64,000 nt of DNA from Pseudomonas sp. GV085 (GTDB lineage: Bacteria > Pseudomonadota > Gammaproteobacteria > Pseudomonadales > Pseudomonadaceae). Positions 1 through 8,596 of the stretch are shown here, piece by piece. The notes under the pieces were generated by a model. The model searched no databases. It was not told the DNA's origin and saw nothing but the letters and a program-made list of their open reading frames with translations. The stretch covers positions 1-64,000 of the forward strand of contig NZ_QAOV01000014.1 in the NCBI RefSeq assembly GCF_003050925.1, read 5' to 3'. Each line of letters opens with the position of its first letter. The stretch's first letter is position 1. The translations under genes were made by a program, and so were the position numbers.

Positions 1-119
1 ACTCGATCACCCTCGCGGGCATGGGCAATGCCGTACATCATGATCCGGGTGTCACCATCCAGGACCTTGCCGCCACAGGTGGTCTTGTCATGCAGACCGA
101 TGAAATGTCCTTCGTTCAT
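1..119 (-). CDS. PAAR-domain T6SS spike-tip protein (N-terminal fragment)
   Basis: The first 39 codons of a gene that runs off the left edge. The peptide opens MNEGHFIGLHDKTTCGGKVL and continues with a GDTRIMMYG segment and a second GD motif, the repeating beta-prong pattern of PAAR proteins that sharpen the tip of the type VI secretion VgrG spike. The ATG overlaps the stop codon of the upstream gene by 4 bp (ATGA), so the two are translationally coupled. Whether an effector domain follows the PAAR core cannot be seen because the gene is cut off. Confidence 0.8.
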   Translation of the reverse strand, partial: MNEGHFIGLHDKTTCGGKVLDGDTRIMMYGIAHAREGDR

Positions 120-613
120 TGATGTTCTTCCTCCTTGATGGAAGGCAGAAAGTCCTCGGCCATCGGCACAGCTGCACGCCCCACCAACAAACAACCGCCT
201 TGTAAGGTGTTGATGACCTCGTCGCCATTGCAGAGACGGCTGCCGACCAGCGCCACATCGCTATTTTCTTGTCCCGCACCCGTGACGATCTGCGCCGTAC
301 CCCCATCGGCGTACACGACGTAATCGCCTTTCAGTGCCGCAGTTACTTTCTGACCGCTGTCCAATGTGAACGTCAGCGGCGCTGCTGCCTGTTGGATCAC
401 TCCGCCATCACGGGTTTGGCTGCCCTCGGTTGCCACACGGAAAATCGCGCGAGGGGGATGTGTTTCCGCGTAAACCTGCTGTTGACGGATGATCGCCATG
501 ACTTCGTCGTCAAATCCCGCAAGTTGCTCCTCGGTGAAAGACGAGTCGTCCAGTCGGCAGAGAAACTCAGGAGAAACTTCGTTGGTATACAAGGGGTGCA
601 CAGGTGCATTCAT
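116..613 (-). CDS. Uncharacterised protein coupled to PAAR gene
   Basis: 165 residues. I start it at the second in-frame ATG (613) because an AAGGAAG ribosome-binding site lies 7 bases upstream; an ATG at 634 has none. The N-terminal half (to about residue 60) is acidic. The C-terminal half is rich in Gly/Asp beta-type segments (LKGDYVVYADGG, VALVGSRLCNGDEV, LLVGRAAVPMAEDF) that resemble PAAR-like prongs, but I do not recognise a named family. No signal peptide or membrane segment is visible. The 4-bp overlap with the PAAR gene suggests the products work together, for example as spike component, adaptor or chaperone. That role is inferred from context only. Confidence 0.6.
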   Translation of the reverse strand: MNAPVHPLYTNEVSPEFLCRLDDSSFTEEQLAGFDDEVMAIIRQQQVYAETHPPRAIFRVATEGSQTRDGGVIQQAAAPLTFTLDSGQKVTAALKGDYVVYADGGTAQIVTGAGQENSDVALVGSRLCNGDEVINTLQGGCLLVGRAAVPMAEDFLPSIKEEEHQ

Positions 614-1381
614 TTGCAACTTCCTTATCGTCATCGGATTGAGTGCCTTTCCTTCTCATCTCGGCAGAAGCGCTGAGCAGAGAGAATATTGGGCGACGAC
701 GAATAAGACGGTGGAACGCGTGCTGAACGCAATCCAATGGCATAGTCAAATGAACGAATAGGAATTTTCCTAACAACCAACAACCCATTTCCTACAGCGG
801 TAGTTATAAAAGATAATTTTTCGCGCAGTTGAAGCGCACTGTGTGTGGTGTTTTTCACGAGCGAGCGTAGCCCGATGGGTAGACTAATAAACGACATCTT
901 CCCAGACTGCGTGAGAACCCTGCTCACCTGCGCGGCGCTCAAAGAAATTTAAACACTCATATTTAATCGTTTCGGAGAGTTACTTCGTTAAAGCTACAAC
1001 ACCTTGCGGCGTTACCTACAGGTAAGACAGAATCCGCCGGCTTGTGCGTCTTTGACATGGGTTCTATCGTTTGCCGGTCGCTGAAAAAAACAGTGACCGG
1101 GTTTGGTAGACCCGTAGCATCGACGCATAGCGTCACCTTTTTGCTGTCCAATGTTTGGGCGGTATTTTTATGGTGGCCATGCGCAGGGCTCCTTCGGGAG
1201 CGCCGGTTCCGATGCCCGGTCTACCAACCTTCGTATGGTCGCCACCCTAATGAGATGGTCAGCCCAGTACGGGAGCCCCGGTAAGTTTAGATTTACCGGG
1301 GCTCCCGTACTGGGCTGACCATACATTCGTTTGGTAGCGAGGTGGTGATGGCTCCCTTTAAATAGCATCGGAGTTCCATCT
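614..1381. other. 768-bp gene-poor region with nested RNA/DNA hairpins
   Basis: No convincing gene on either strand. The right half is highly structured. GGTAGACC (1105-1112) is complementary to 1218-1225. GGTGG plus CCATGCG (1172-1183) pairs imperfectly with 1232-1246. Inside this sits a TTCG-tetraloop hairpin with arms 1188-1192 and 1197-1201. A 30-bp perfect inverted repeat follows (separate entry). The structures end about 60 bp before the DUF6124 start codon at 1382, so they may form its leader. The left half (614-1100) is more AT-rich and shows nothing I can name. Confidence 0.6.
1255..1322. repeat. Perfect 30-bp inverted repeat, 8-nt loop
   Basis: The arms 1255-1284 and 1293-1322 are exact reverse complements. 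They are separated by 8 bases (1285-1292). This is far longer than the REP palindromes of the window and its sequence is unrelated to them. It lies between the multibranch structure at 1105-1246 and the DUF6124 gene. Confidence 0.9.
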
Positions 1382-1741
1382 ATGTTCAAGGTCACACCTA
1401 ATCCGCCAGACACCGATCCGGCTTCCCCGTACGAAACCCTCGATTCAAAAAGCCTTCACGAAGCCGCAGAGCGCGACATCGACTATCACCTGAAGCCAGA
1501 GGTCCCCATCATGGAGACTCCGCGCACACCCGGCACGATGTTCATCGTCAATCCCGAACTAGATACCGAAACCCTCCTGGCCCATGCTTGCGAGTCGCTG
1601 GCCTCGGCAAATGTCATGACCATGGATTTGGCGGACCATATGGATGGGCCCAGGCGCAACTCCCTACTAGGTATTGCGCAAGTCATCATGCTGGGCGAAC
1701 TTGCGGTCAATCGCGCACTGGACCAACTTGACCCACCTTAA
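1382..1741 (+). CDS. DUF6124-family small protein
   Basis: 119 residues, soluble, no signal peptide. It matches, from memory, a family of short Pseudomonas proteins of unknown function that open with a Pro/Asp-rich segment (FKVTPNPPDTDP), carry a LHEAAERDIDYHLKP block, and end with a helical domain (LLAHACESLASANVM ... LGELAVNRALDQLDPP). Start: ATG preceded by a GGAG about 10 bases upstream. A second, more divergent member lies at 42309-42650. Large hairpins both upstream (1105-1322) and downstream (1775-1852) bracket the gene. Function unknown; the family often sits in small, variable intergenic islands. Confidence 0.75.
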   Translation: MFKVTPNPPDTDPASPYETLDSKSLHEAAERDIDYHLKPEVPIMETPRTPGTMFIVNPELDTETLLAHACESLASANVMTMDLADHMDGPRRNSLLGIAQVIMLGELAVNRALDQLDPP

Positions 1742-1774
1742 TAGTCCCGGTAGCTGTGGCTCCGGCCGACTTTC

Positions 1775-1852
1775 AGGCACAACGCACCATTAGCGGACTA
1801 GTTTGTACCCCGCCAATGGTGCTTGGAGCTCTGACACCTATAGGTTGTGCCT
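1775..1852. repeat. Nested inverted repeat downstream of DUF6124 gene
   Basis: Outer arms AGGCACAAC (1775-1783) and GTTGTGCCT (1844-1852) enclose inner arms at 1784-1796 and 1810-1822, which match except for one shifted base. The folded element would be about 78 nt. There is no T-run, so it is not a classical terminator. Confidence 0.8.
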
Positions 1853-1889
1853 CAAGCTGCTGGATAACGAAATTAATGCGAGAACGAAA

Positions 1890-2075
1890 ATGAACCGTGA
1901 CAGCTTTTCCGAACCCGTAGATGGCTTTGATGCGTTGGCTACTGAGCGTCTGAGTGATGCTGAACCCTGGTACCAACGTATAGGAGCGATGAAAGTTAAA
2001 TTGGTGCTTCCCGAAGACTTCGACGCGCCCCTGCCTGATGACATACATGATGATTTCGAAGGCCCCCACAAATAA
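1890..2075 (+). pseudogene. Possible Phd-type antitoxin C-terminal relic
   Basis: A 61-codon reading frame whose end (RIGAMKVKLVLPEDFDAPLP, then DDIHDDFEG) resembles the C-terminal tail of short type II antitoxins of the prevent-host-death class. In those, a K/R-rich strand is followed by PDDFDAPLP. The DNA-binding N-terminal domain expected of a full antitoxin is absent, no ribosome-binding site is evident, and no toxin gene follows before the glp terminator at 2208. I read it as a decayed remnant; a genuine small protein is possible. Confidence 0.35.
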
Positions 2076-2207
2076 GATTTCTGTTCCACAAGCGGTTAAC
2101 CAGCTCAGCGACCAGCGTTTCTGACAGATGTTTGTTCGGCTGGAAAAGCTGGCCGTCTGGCATGGCCTCTTCGTCAGACCGCCGCCCGGAGGCGGTGGAT
2201 CAGGCAC

Positions 2208-2243
2208 AAAAGCGAACGGCACCTTTCGGCGCCGTTCGCTTTT
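2208..2243 (-). terminator. Terminator of glp operon
   Basis: Arms AAAAGCGAACGGC (2208-2220) and GCCGTTCGCTTTT (2231-2243) form a 13-bp perfect stem with a 10-nt loop. On the minus strand the stem ends in a T-run 15 bases past the stop codon of the substrate-binding protein gene. Confidence 0.85.
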
Positions 2244-2258
2244 CAAACTCCAACCACT

Positions 2259-4001
2259 TTACTTACGCGCCGCCTCCCACGATTTCAGCAGTTCGTTGTA
2301 GCTCACGGTTTCGCCTTTCGGCTTCTCGTTCGCCAGTTTCGGCTTAGGTGCGCCCGGCTGGTCGAACCAGTATTGCGCGTCACGCTCGGGGTTCATTTTC
2401 GGGGCGCAGGTGGCTTGGGCCTTCGAGCGCTCCAGACGGGTCATGATCGCGTCCTGATCCTTGGCCAGCCCATCGAGTGCCTGCTGTGGGGTTTTCTCGC
2501 CGCTGGCGGCTTCAGCAATGTGGCTCCACCACAATTGCGCCAGGCGTGGATAGTCCGGCACGTTGGTCCCGGTCGGGGTCCATTGCACACGGGCCGGGCT
2601 GCGATAGAACTCCACCAGGCCACCGAGTTTCGGCGCAAGGTCGGTCATGGCTTGCGAGTTGATGTCCGACTCGCGGATCGGCGTCAGGCCGACGATGGTT
2701 TTCTTCAGCGACACGGTTTTCGAGGTCACGAACTGCGCGTAGAGCCAGGCCGCGAGTTTTTGCTTCTCAGGTGTGGACTTCATGAACGTCCAGGAGCCGG
2801 CATCCTGATAACCGAGTTTCATGCCCTCCTCCCAATACGGACCTTTCGGCGAAGGCGCCATGCGCCATTTCGGCGTGCCGTCGGCATTCATCACCGCCAG
2901 GCCCGGTTTGGTCATGTCGGCAGTGAACGCGGTGTACCAGAAGATCTGCTGGGCGATGTTGCCCTGGGAGGGCACGGGACCTGATTCGGAGAAGGTCATG
3001 CCCGCCGCTTCCGGTGGCGCGTACTTCTTCATCCAGTCCACGTATTTGGTGGTGGCGAACACCGCCGCCGGCCCGTTGGTGTCGCCGCCGCGGGTCACGC
3101 TGGAACCCACCGGATGGCAGTCCTCGACGCGGATGCCCCACTCGTCCACCGGCAAGCCGTTGGGGATGCCCTTGTCGCCGCCACCGGCCATGGAGAACCA
3201 GGCATCGGTGAAGCGCCAGCCCAGGGACGGGTCTTTCTTGCCGTAGTCCATGTGCCCGTAGACACGTTTGCCGTCGATTTCCTTGACGTCTTCGCTGAAG
3301 AATTTGGCGATGTCTTCATAGGCTGACCAGTTCACCGGCACGCCGAGCTCGTAGCCGTACTTTTCCTTGAACCTGGCTTTCAGCTCCGGACGCTCGAACC
3401 AGTCGGCGCGGAACCAGTAGAGGTTGGCGAACTGCTGGTCAGGCAGTTGATAGATCTTGCCGTCCGGCGCGGTGGTGAAAGAAATGCCGATGAAGTCCTT
3501 GATGTCCAGGGTCGGCGAGGTGAAGTCCTTGCCCTCGTTGGCCATCAGGTCGGTGATCGATTCGGTCTTGCCGTAGCGAAAGTGCGTGCCGATCAGGTCC
3601 GAGTCGTTGACCCAGCCGTCATAGATACTCTTGTCCGATTGCATCACGGTCTGCAGTTTTTCCACCACGTCGCCTTCCTGCAGCAAGTCGTGGGTCAGCT
3701 TGATCCCGGTGATTTCGGTGAAGGCCTTGGCCAGCACCTTGGACTCGTATTCGTGGGTGGCGATGGTTTCCGACACCACCTTGATGCTCATCCCGCGAAA
3801 TGGCTCCGCCGCCTTGATGAACCACTTCAGCTCTTCCAGTTGTTGTTCGGCCGTGAGTGTGGACGGTTTGAATTCACTGCCGATCCATTTTTTCGCGGCA
3901 TCTTCGTAGGCATCGGCCCAGGCCGAAGCGCTCAAACCGCTGAGTGCCAGCATGGCTGCCAATGAAATGCTATGTCGCAGCTTATTGTTTTTGTCGAACA
4001 T
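2259..4001 (-). CDS. glpV: Glycerol-type ABC importer, periplasmic substrate-binding protein
   Basis: 580 residues with a cleavable signal peptide (about residues 1-32, ending SAWADA). It is a large family-1-type binding protein of the kind that delivers glycerol (or a similar polyol) in the Rhizobium glpSTPQUV system. Start: ATG at 4001 with AGGAGG directly upstream; upstream in-frame codons lack this. It is the last gene of the operon, about 47 bp after the DUF2160 gene, and is followed by a strong terminator. The assignment to glycerol rests on gene order and on the diagnostic DUF2160 partner. No glycerol kinase or dehydrogenase is present nearby, so another polyol remains possible. Confidence 0.85.
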   Translation of the reverse strand: MFDKNNKLRHSISLAAMLALSGLSASAWADAYEDAAKKWIGSEFKPSTLTAEQQLEELKWFIKAAEPFRGMSIKVVSETIATHEYESKVLAKAFTEITGIKLTHDLLQEGDVVEKLQTVMQSDKSIYDGWVNDSDLIGTHFRYGKTESITDLMANEGKDFTSPTLDIKDFIGISFTTAPDGKIYQLPDQQFANLYWFRADWFERPELKARFKEKYGYELGVPVNWSAYEDIAKFFSEDVKEIDGKRVYGHMDYGKKDPSLGWRFTDAWFSMAGGGDKGIPNGLPVDEWGIRVEDCHPVGSSVTRGGDTNGPAAVFATTKYVDWMKKYAPPEAAGMTFSESGPVPSQGNIAQQIFWYTAFTADMTKPGLAVMNADGTPKWRMAPSPKGPYWEEGMKLGYQDAGSWTFMKSTPEKQKLAAWLYAQFVTSKTVSLKKTIVGLTPIRESDINSQAMTDLAPKLGGLVEFYRSPARVQWTPTGTNVPDYPRLAQLWWSHIAEAASGEKTPQQALDGLAKDQDAIMTRLERSKAQATCAPKMNPERDAQYWFDQPGAPKPKLANEKPKGETVSYNELLKSWEAARK

Positions 4002-4048
4002 AGAGACCTCCTGTTTAAGTTTCGGAGCAACATTGCCGAGCGATTCGA

Positions 4049-4324
4049 CTAGCCCCAACGCATCACAGCCAACAGCCACACCAGGGACATCGCGAAGGCG
4101 ACCCAGATGCTCCAGTCGGTGACGCCGATTACCAGCAAGTGCAGGTAGGCGCTGCCGAGAAGACCGATAAACAAGCGATCGCCACGGGTGGTGGCAATCG
4201 GCAGAAAACCACGCCGAAGGATGCTCGGCGAACGCAATTCCCAAGTGGTCATGACCACCAGGACCAGGGCAATCACGCTGAAGAATGCCGCCGTGGGGGT
4301 GGTCCAGCTCATCCATTCCATCAT
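4049..4324 (-). CDS. glpU: Small inner-membrane protein, DUF2160 (GlpU-like)
   Basis: 91 residues with three likely membrane helices (about 10-32, 49-69 and 71-88). DUF2160 proteins are found almost only within glycerol-type ABC transporter operons, where GlpU is part of the locus; its biochemical role is not established. Start: the first ATG of an ATGATG pair, preceded by GAGGAA; the upstream alternative at 4351 overlaps glpQ. It begins 7 bases after the glpQ stop codon. Confidence 0.85.
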   Translation of the reverse strand: MMEWMSWTTPTAAFFSVIALVLVVMTTWELRSPSILRRGFLPIATTRGDRLFIGLLGSAYLHLLVIGVTDWSIWVAFAMSLVWLLAVMRWG

Positions 4325-4331
4325 CAGTTCC

Positions 4332-5132
<801 letters not shown>

Positions 5133-5141
5133 GGCCGGGCC

Positions 5142-6004
<863 letters not shown>

Positions 6005-6008
<4 letters not shown>

Positions 6009-7120
6009 GGCTGCACCTCAATGTTGGCTTGGGTTTCCAGGAGGAATTCGTCGGCGTAGACCATCAGCCACTGCGCCGGAAAGCTGATGTAGGCCGTGCC
6101 CTGGGGCACCGGTTTGTCTTCGGCCAGACGCACTTTCAGGGGGACGCCATCGAGGTCGAGGCTCATGATCTTGTAAGTGCCCAGGTCTTCGACGTGTACG
6201 ACCTTTGCCCGCAGTGCGTCATCAAAGGCTTCGTCCCACACATGGACGAACTCCGGACGAATGCCGACCTTCAGGGTTTTCCACTCCGATTCGGCAATAC
6301 GCTGCTGCATCGCCTCGGACAGCGGCAAGTGCGTCGAGGCGAAACCGACACCACCCGGTTGCGGCTGCACGTCGATCAGGTTCATCCCCGGACTGCCAAT
6401 GAAGTAGCCGACAAAGGTGTGGCTCGGGCGCTCGAACAACTCCCGCGGCGTGCCGAATTGCACGATCTGCCCGCCGTACATCACCGCAATCTTGTCGGCG
6501 AAGGTCGAGGCCTCCAGCTGATCGTGGGTGACGTAGACCATGGTGATGTTGAACTGTTCGTGGATCTGCTTGAGCTTGCGTCGCAGCTTCCACTTCAGGT
6601 GCGGGTCGATCACCGTCAGCGGCTCGTCGAACAGGATCGCCGACACGTCATCGCGCACCAGCCCACGGCCCATGGAGACTTTCTGTTTTTCGTCGGCGGT
6701 GAGGTTGCGAGCTTTCTTGTACAGCAGTGCCTGGAGGTCGAGGACTTCAGCGATTTCCTGCACTTTGCTGTGAATTTTCGCTTCCACCATGCCTTGATTG
6801 CGCAACGGGAAGGCCAGGTTGTCGAACACCGTCATGGTGTCGTAGACCACCGGAAACTGGAAAACCTGGGCGATGTTGCGCTTCTCCGGGGTCAGGTCGT
6901 TGACCGCTTTGCCGTCGAACAGCACATGGCCCTGGGACGGGCTGAGCAACCCGGAAATGATGTTGAGCAAGGTTGACTTGCCGCAACCCGATGGTCCGAG
7001 CAAGGCGTAGGCACCACCCTGCTCCCAGATGTGATCCATTTCGCGGATCGCGTAGTCCTCAGGTCCCACCGGGGTCTTGGTGTAGCTGTGGGCGAGGTTC
7101 TGCAAACGGATTTCGGCCAT
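6005..7120 (-). CDS. glpT: Glycerol-type ABC importer ATPase T (degenerate signature motif)
   Basis: 371 residues: an ABC ATPase domain (1-235) followed by a TOBE-type regulatory domain. Walker A GPSGCGKST (42-50), Walker B ILFDE (162-166) and the switch His199 (VTHDQ) are canonical. The ABC signature is not: LSGGQ is replaced by LTADE (140-144). It begins in a 1-bp TGATG overlap with glpS. Together with GlpS it must form a heterodimer, in which its own Walker A/B/His pair with the intact LSGGQ of GlpS. The name glpT here follows the Rhizobium ABC nomenclature and is not the E. coli glycerol-3-phosphate antiporter. Confidence 0.85.
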
Positions 7121-8214
7121 CAGGCAACCCTCGTGACACGCCGGCCCGGCGCCTGGACCAGGCGCCCCTGCGTATCGAACACAAACAGTTTATGGGTCGG
7201 GATGTAGATGCGGATCGGCGCATCGACGTCGTATTCGTGGACACCCGGCAAGTGCAGCACCAGCAGGAAGTGCTCGTTGCGCACGTGCAGGAAGGTTTCC
7301 GAGCCGCTGATCTCGGCCACCTCGACGGTCACCGCCAGCTCAAGATCATCATCATTGCTCGGTACCAGCGAAATATGGCTGGGCCGCACGCCGAAGCGGA
7401 ACTCGCCCTCGCCCACCGGGCGCAGATCGACGTTCAGGGGGAAGTGCACGAAATTGGCGAAACTCACTTCGTTGCCGGCAATGCGCCCCGGCATCAAATT
7501 GATCGGCGGCTCGGAGAACAGCTCGGCCGCCAGCACCGATTGCGGTTGGTGATAAACCGACGAGGACTGGCCGCTCTGGATCACCCGGCCTTCATGAAGA
7601 ATGGTCGTGGTACCGCCCAGGGCCAGGGCTTCGTTGGGTTCGGTGGTGGCGTAAATGGCAATGGTGTGGCGCGCCTTGAACAGCTCGCGCATTTCCTGGC
7701 GCAGCTCTTCGCGCAACTTGTAATCGAGGTTGACCAGTGGCTCGTCGAACAGGATCAGCTCGGCGTCCTTGACCAGCGCCCGGGCCATGGCCGTACGCTG
7801 TTGTTGGCCGCCGGAGAGTTCGAGGGGATGGCGCTGGAGAAATTTCTCGATGCGCAGCATCTTCGCGGTTTCCAGCACCTTGCTCTGGATCAGCTCGCTG
7901 GACACACCGGCCTGGCGCAGCGGCGAGGCGATGTTCTCGAAGACGGTCATGGTCGGGTAATTGATGAACTGCTGATACACCATCGACACGTTGCGCAGGC
8001 GCACCGGGCGCTGGGTGACATCGACGCCGTTCATCAGGATGCGGCCGCTGTCGGGCTTGTCCAGACCGGCCATCAAGCGCATCAGGCTGGTTTTGCCGGA
8101 CAAGGTGCGACCCAGCAAAACGTTGAAGGAACCGGGTTCAAAACTCAGGTTGGCATCGTCGATCCAGATCTGGCCCTCGACGGTGCGGCTGACGTGCTCC
8201 AGGGTGAGTGACAT
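7120..8214 (-). CDS. glpS: Glycerol-type ABC importer ATPase S (switch His missing)
   Basis: 364 residues, ABC ATPase (1-235) plus C-terminal TOBE domain. Walker A reads GRTLSGKTS (35-43), the signature LSGGQ (133-137) and Walker B ILFDE (154-158) are present. The H-loop that should read VTHD is ATTE, so the switch histidine is Thr191. First gene of the operon, 33-45 bases downstream of the predicted sigma-54 promoter (8259-8274). The leader carries AATAATAA (8227-8234, minus strand) immediately before the purine-rich ribosome-binding region, a textbook Hfq/Crc motif, so catabolite repression is likely. Confidence 0.85.
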   Translation of the reverse strand: MSLTLEHVSRTVEGQIWIDDANLSFEPGSFNVLLGRTLSGKTSLMRLMAGLDKPDSGRILMNGVDVTQRPVRLRNVSMVYQQFINYPTMTVFENIASPLRQAGVSSELIQSKVLETAKMLRIEKFLQRHPLELSGGQQQRTAMARALVKDAELILFDEPLVNLDYKLREELRQEMRELFKARHTIAIYATTEPNEALALGGTTTILHEGRVIQSGQSSSVYHQPQSVLAAELFSEPPINLMPGRIAGNEVSFANFVHFPLNVDLRPVGEGEFRFGVRPSHISLVPSNDDDLELAVTVEVAEISGSETFLHVRNEHFLLVLHLPGVHEYDVDAPIRIYIPTHKLFVFDTQGRLVQAPGRRVTRVA

Positions 8215-8226
8215 GGCTCGGCCTTT

Positions 8227-8234
8227 TTATTATT
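8227..8234 (-). promoter_or_regulatory. Candidate Hfq/Crc (CA-motif) site on glpS leader
   Basis: The minus strand reads AATAATAAAAAGG just upstream of the glpS start. AAYAAYAA-type A-rich motifs overlapping the ribosome-binding site are the known target of Hfq-Crc translational repression in Pseudomonas. Seen directly; function inferred. Confidence 0.6.
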
Positions 8235-8258
8235 GGAGTCAAGCGACCGGAGCTCTAA

Positions 8259-8274
8259 AGCGACAAACATGCCA
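8259..8274 (-). promoter_or_regulatory. Sigma-54 (-24/-12) promoter of the glp operon
   Basis: The minus strand reads TGGCATGTTTGTCGCT, one mismatch from the consensus TGGCAYRN4TTGCW with correct GG-GC spacing. Transcription would start near 8247, giving a leader of about 33 nt. The divergent neighbour encodes a sigma-54 activator. Confidence 0.8.
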
Positions 8275-8338
8275 GAAATCACAAACTGTTGATTCAACTT
8301 GAAATTATTGAAAAACATAGTCAATCGACGTTCGTTGC

Positions 8339-8427
8339 TGAACACAAATGAACAATCGGAAATGAACAATTGAACAATTCACCCATTGACAGTGAACAAT
8401 AGTGAACAACACTCTACGGACTGTTCA
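8339..8427. promoter_or_regulatory. TGAACA repeat array, probable activator binding sites (UAS)
   Basis: TGAACA occurs at 8339, 8349, 8363, 8371, 8393 and 8403, with one inverted copy TGTTCA at 8422-8427. Five of the six direct copies are spaced 10, 22, 22 and 10 bp apart, i.e. on one helical face. The array lies 65-180 bp upstream of the sigma-54 promoter, the usual place for enhancer sites. Confidence 0.7.
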
Positions 8428-8433
8428 CGCCCC

Positions 8434-8535
8434 CTGTAGGAGCGAGCTTGCTCGCGATGCACTTGAGAGCGCCGCGTTTATTCAGGCAGCCCTCTTCTCC
8501 GTTAACGTCCATCGCGAGCAAGCTCGCTCCTACAG
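8434..8535. repeat. REP doublet (GAGCGAGCTTGCTCGCGA family)
   Basis: Two inverted REP palindromes, arms ending CTGTAGG... and ...CCTACAG, with about 50 bp between. It separates the UAS array from the regulator gene. Confidence 0.85.
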
Positions 8536-8596
8536 GGACCGTGCGTAGTTGAAGTCACCATAAAAACAATAAAAGCTTGCCCAGAGATCGACTGCC

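Noticed and set aside
963..1151. Short minus-strand frame with a plausible-looking peptide (DATGLPNPVTVFFSDRQ)
   Set aside because: It begins with TTG, overlaps the structured region and has no ribosome-binding site. I could not support it as a gene.
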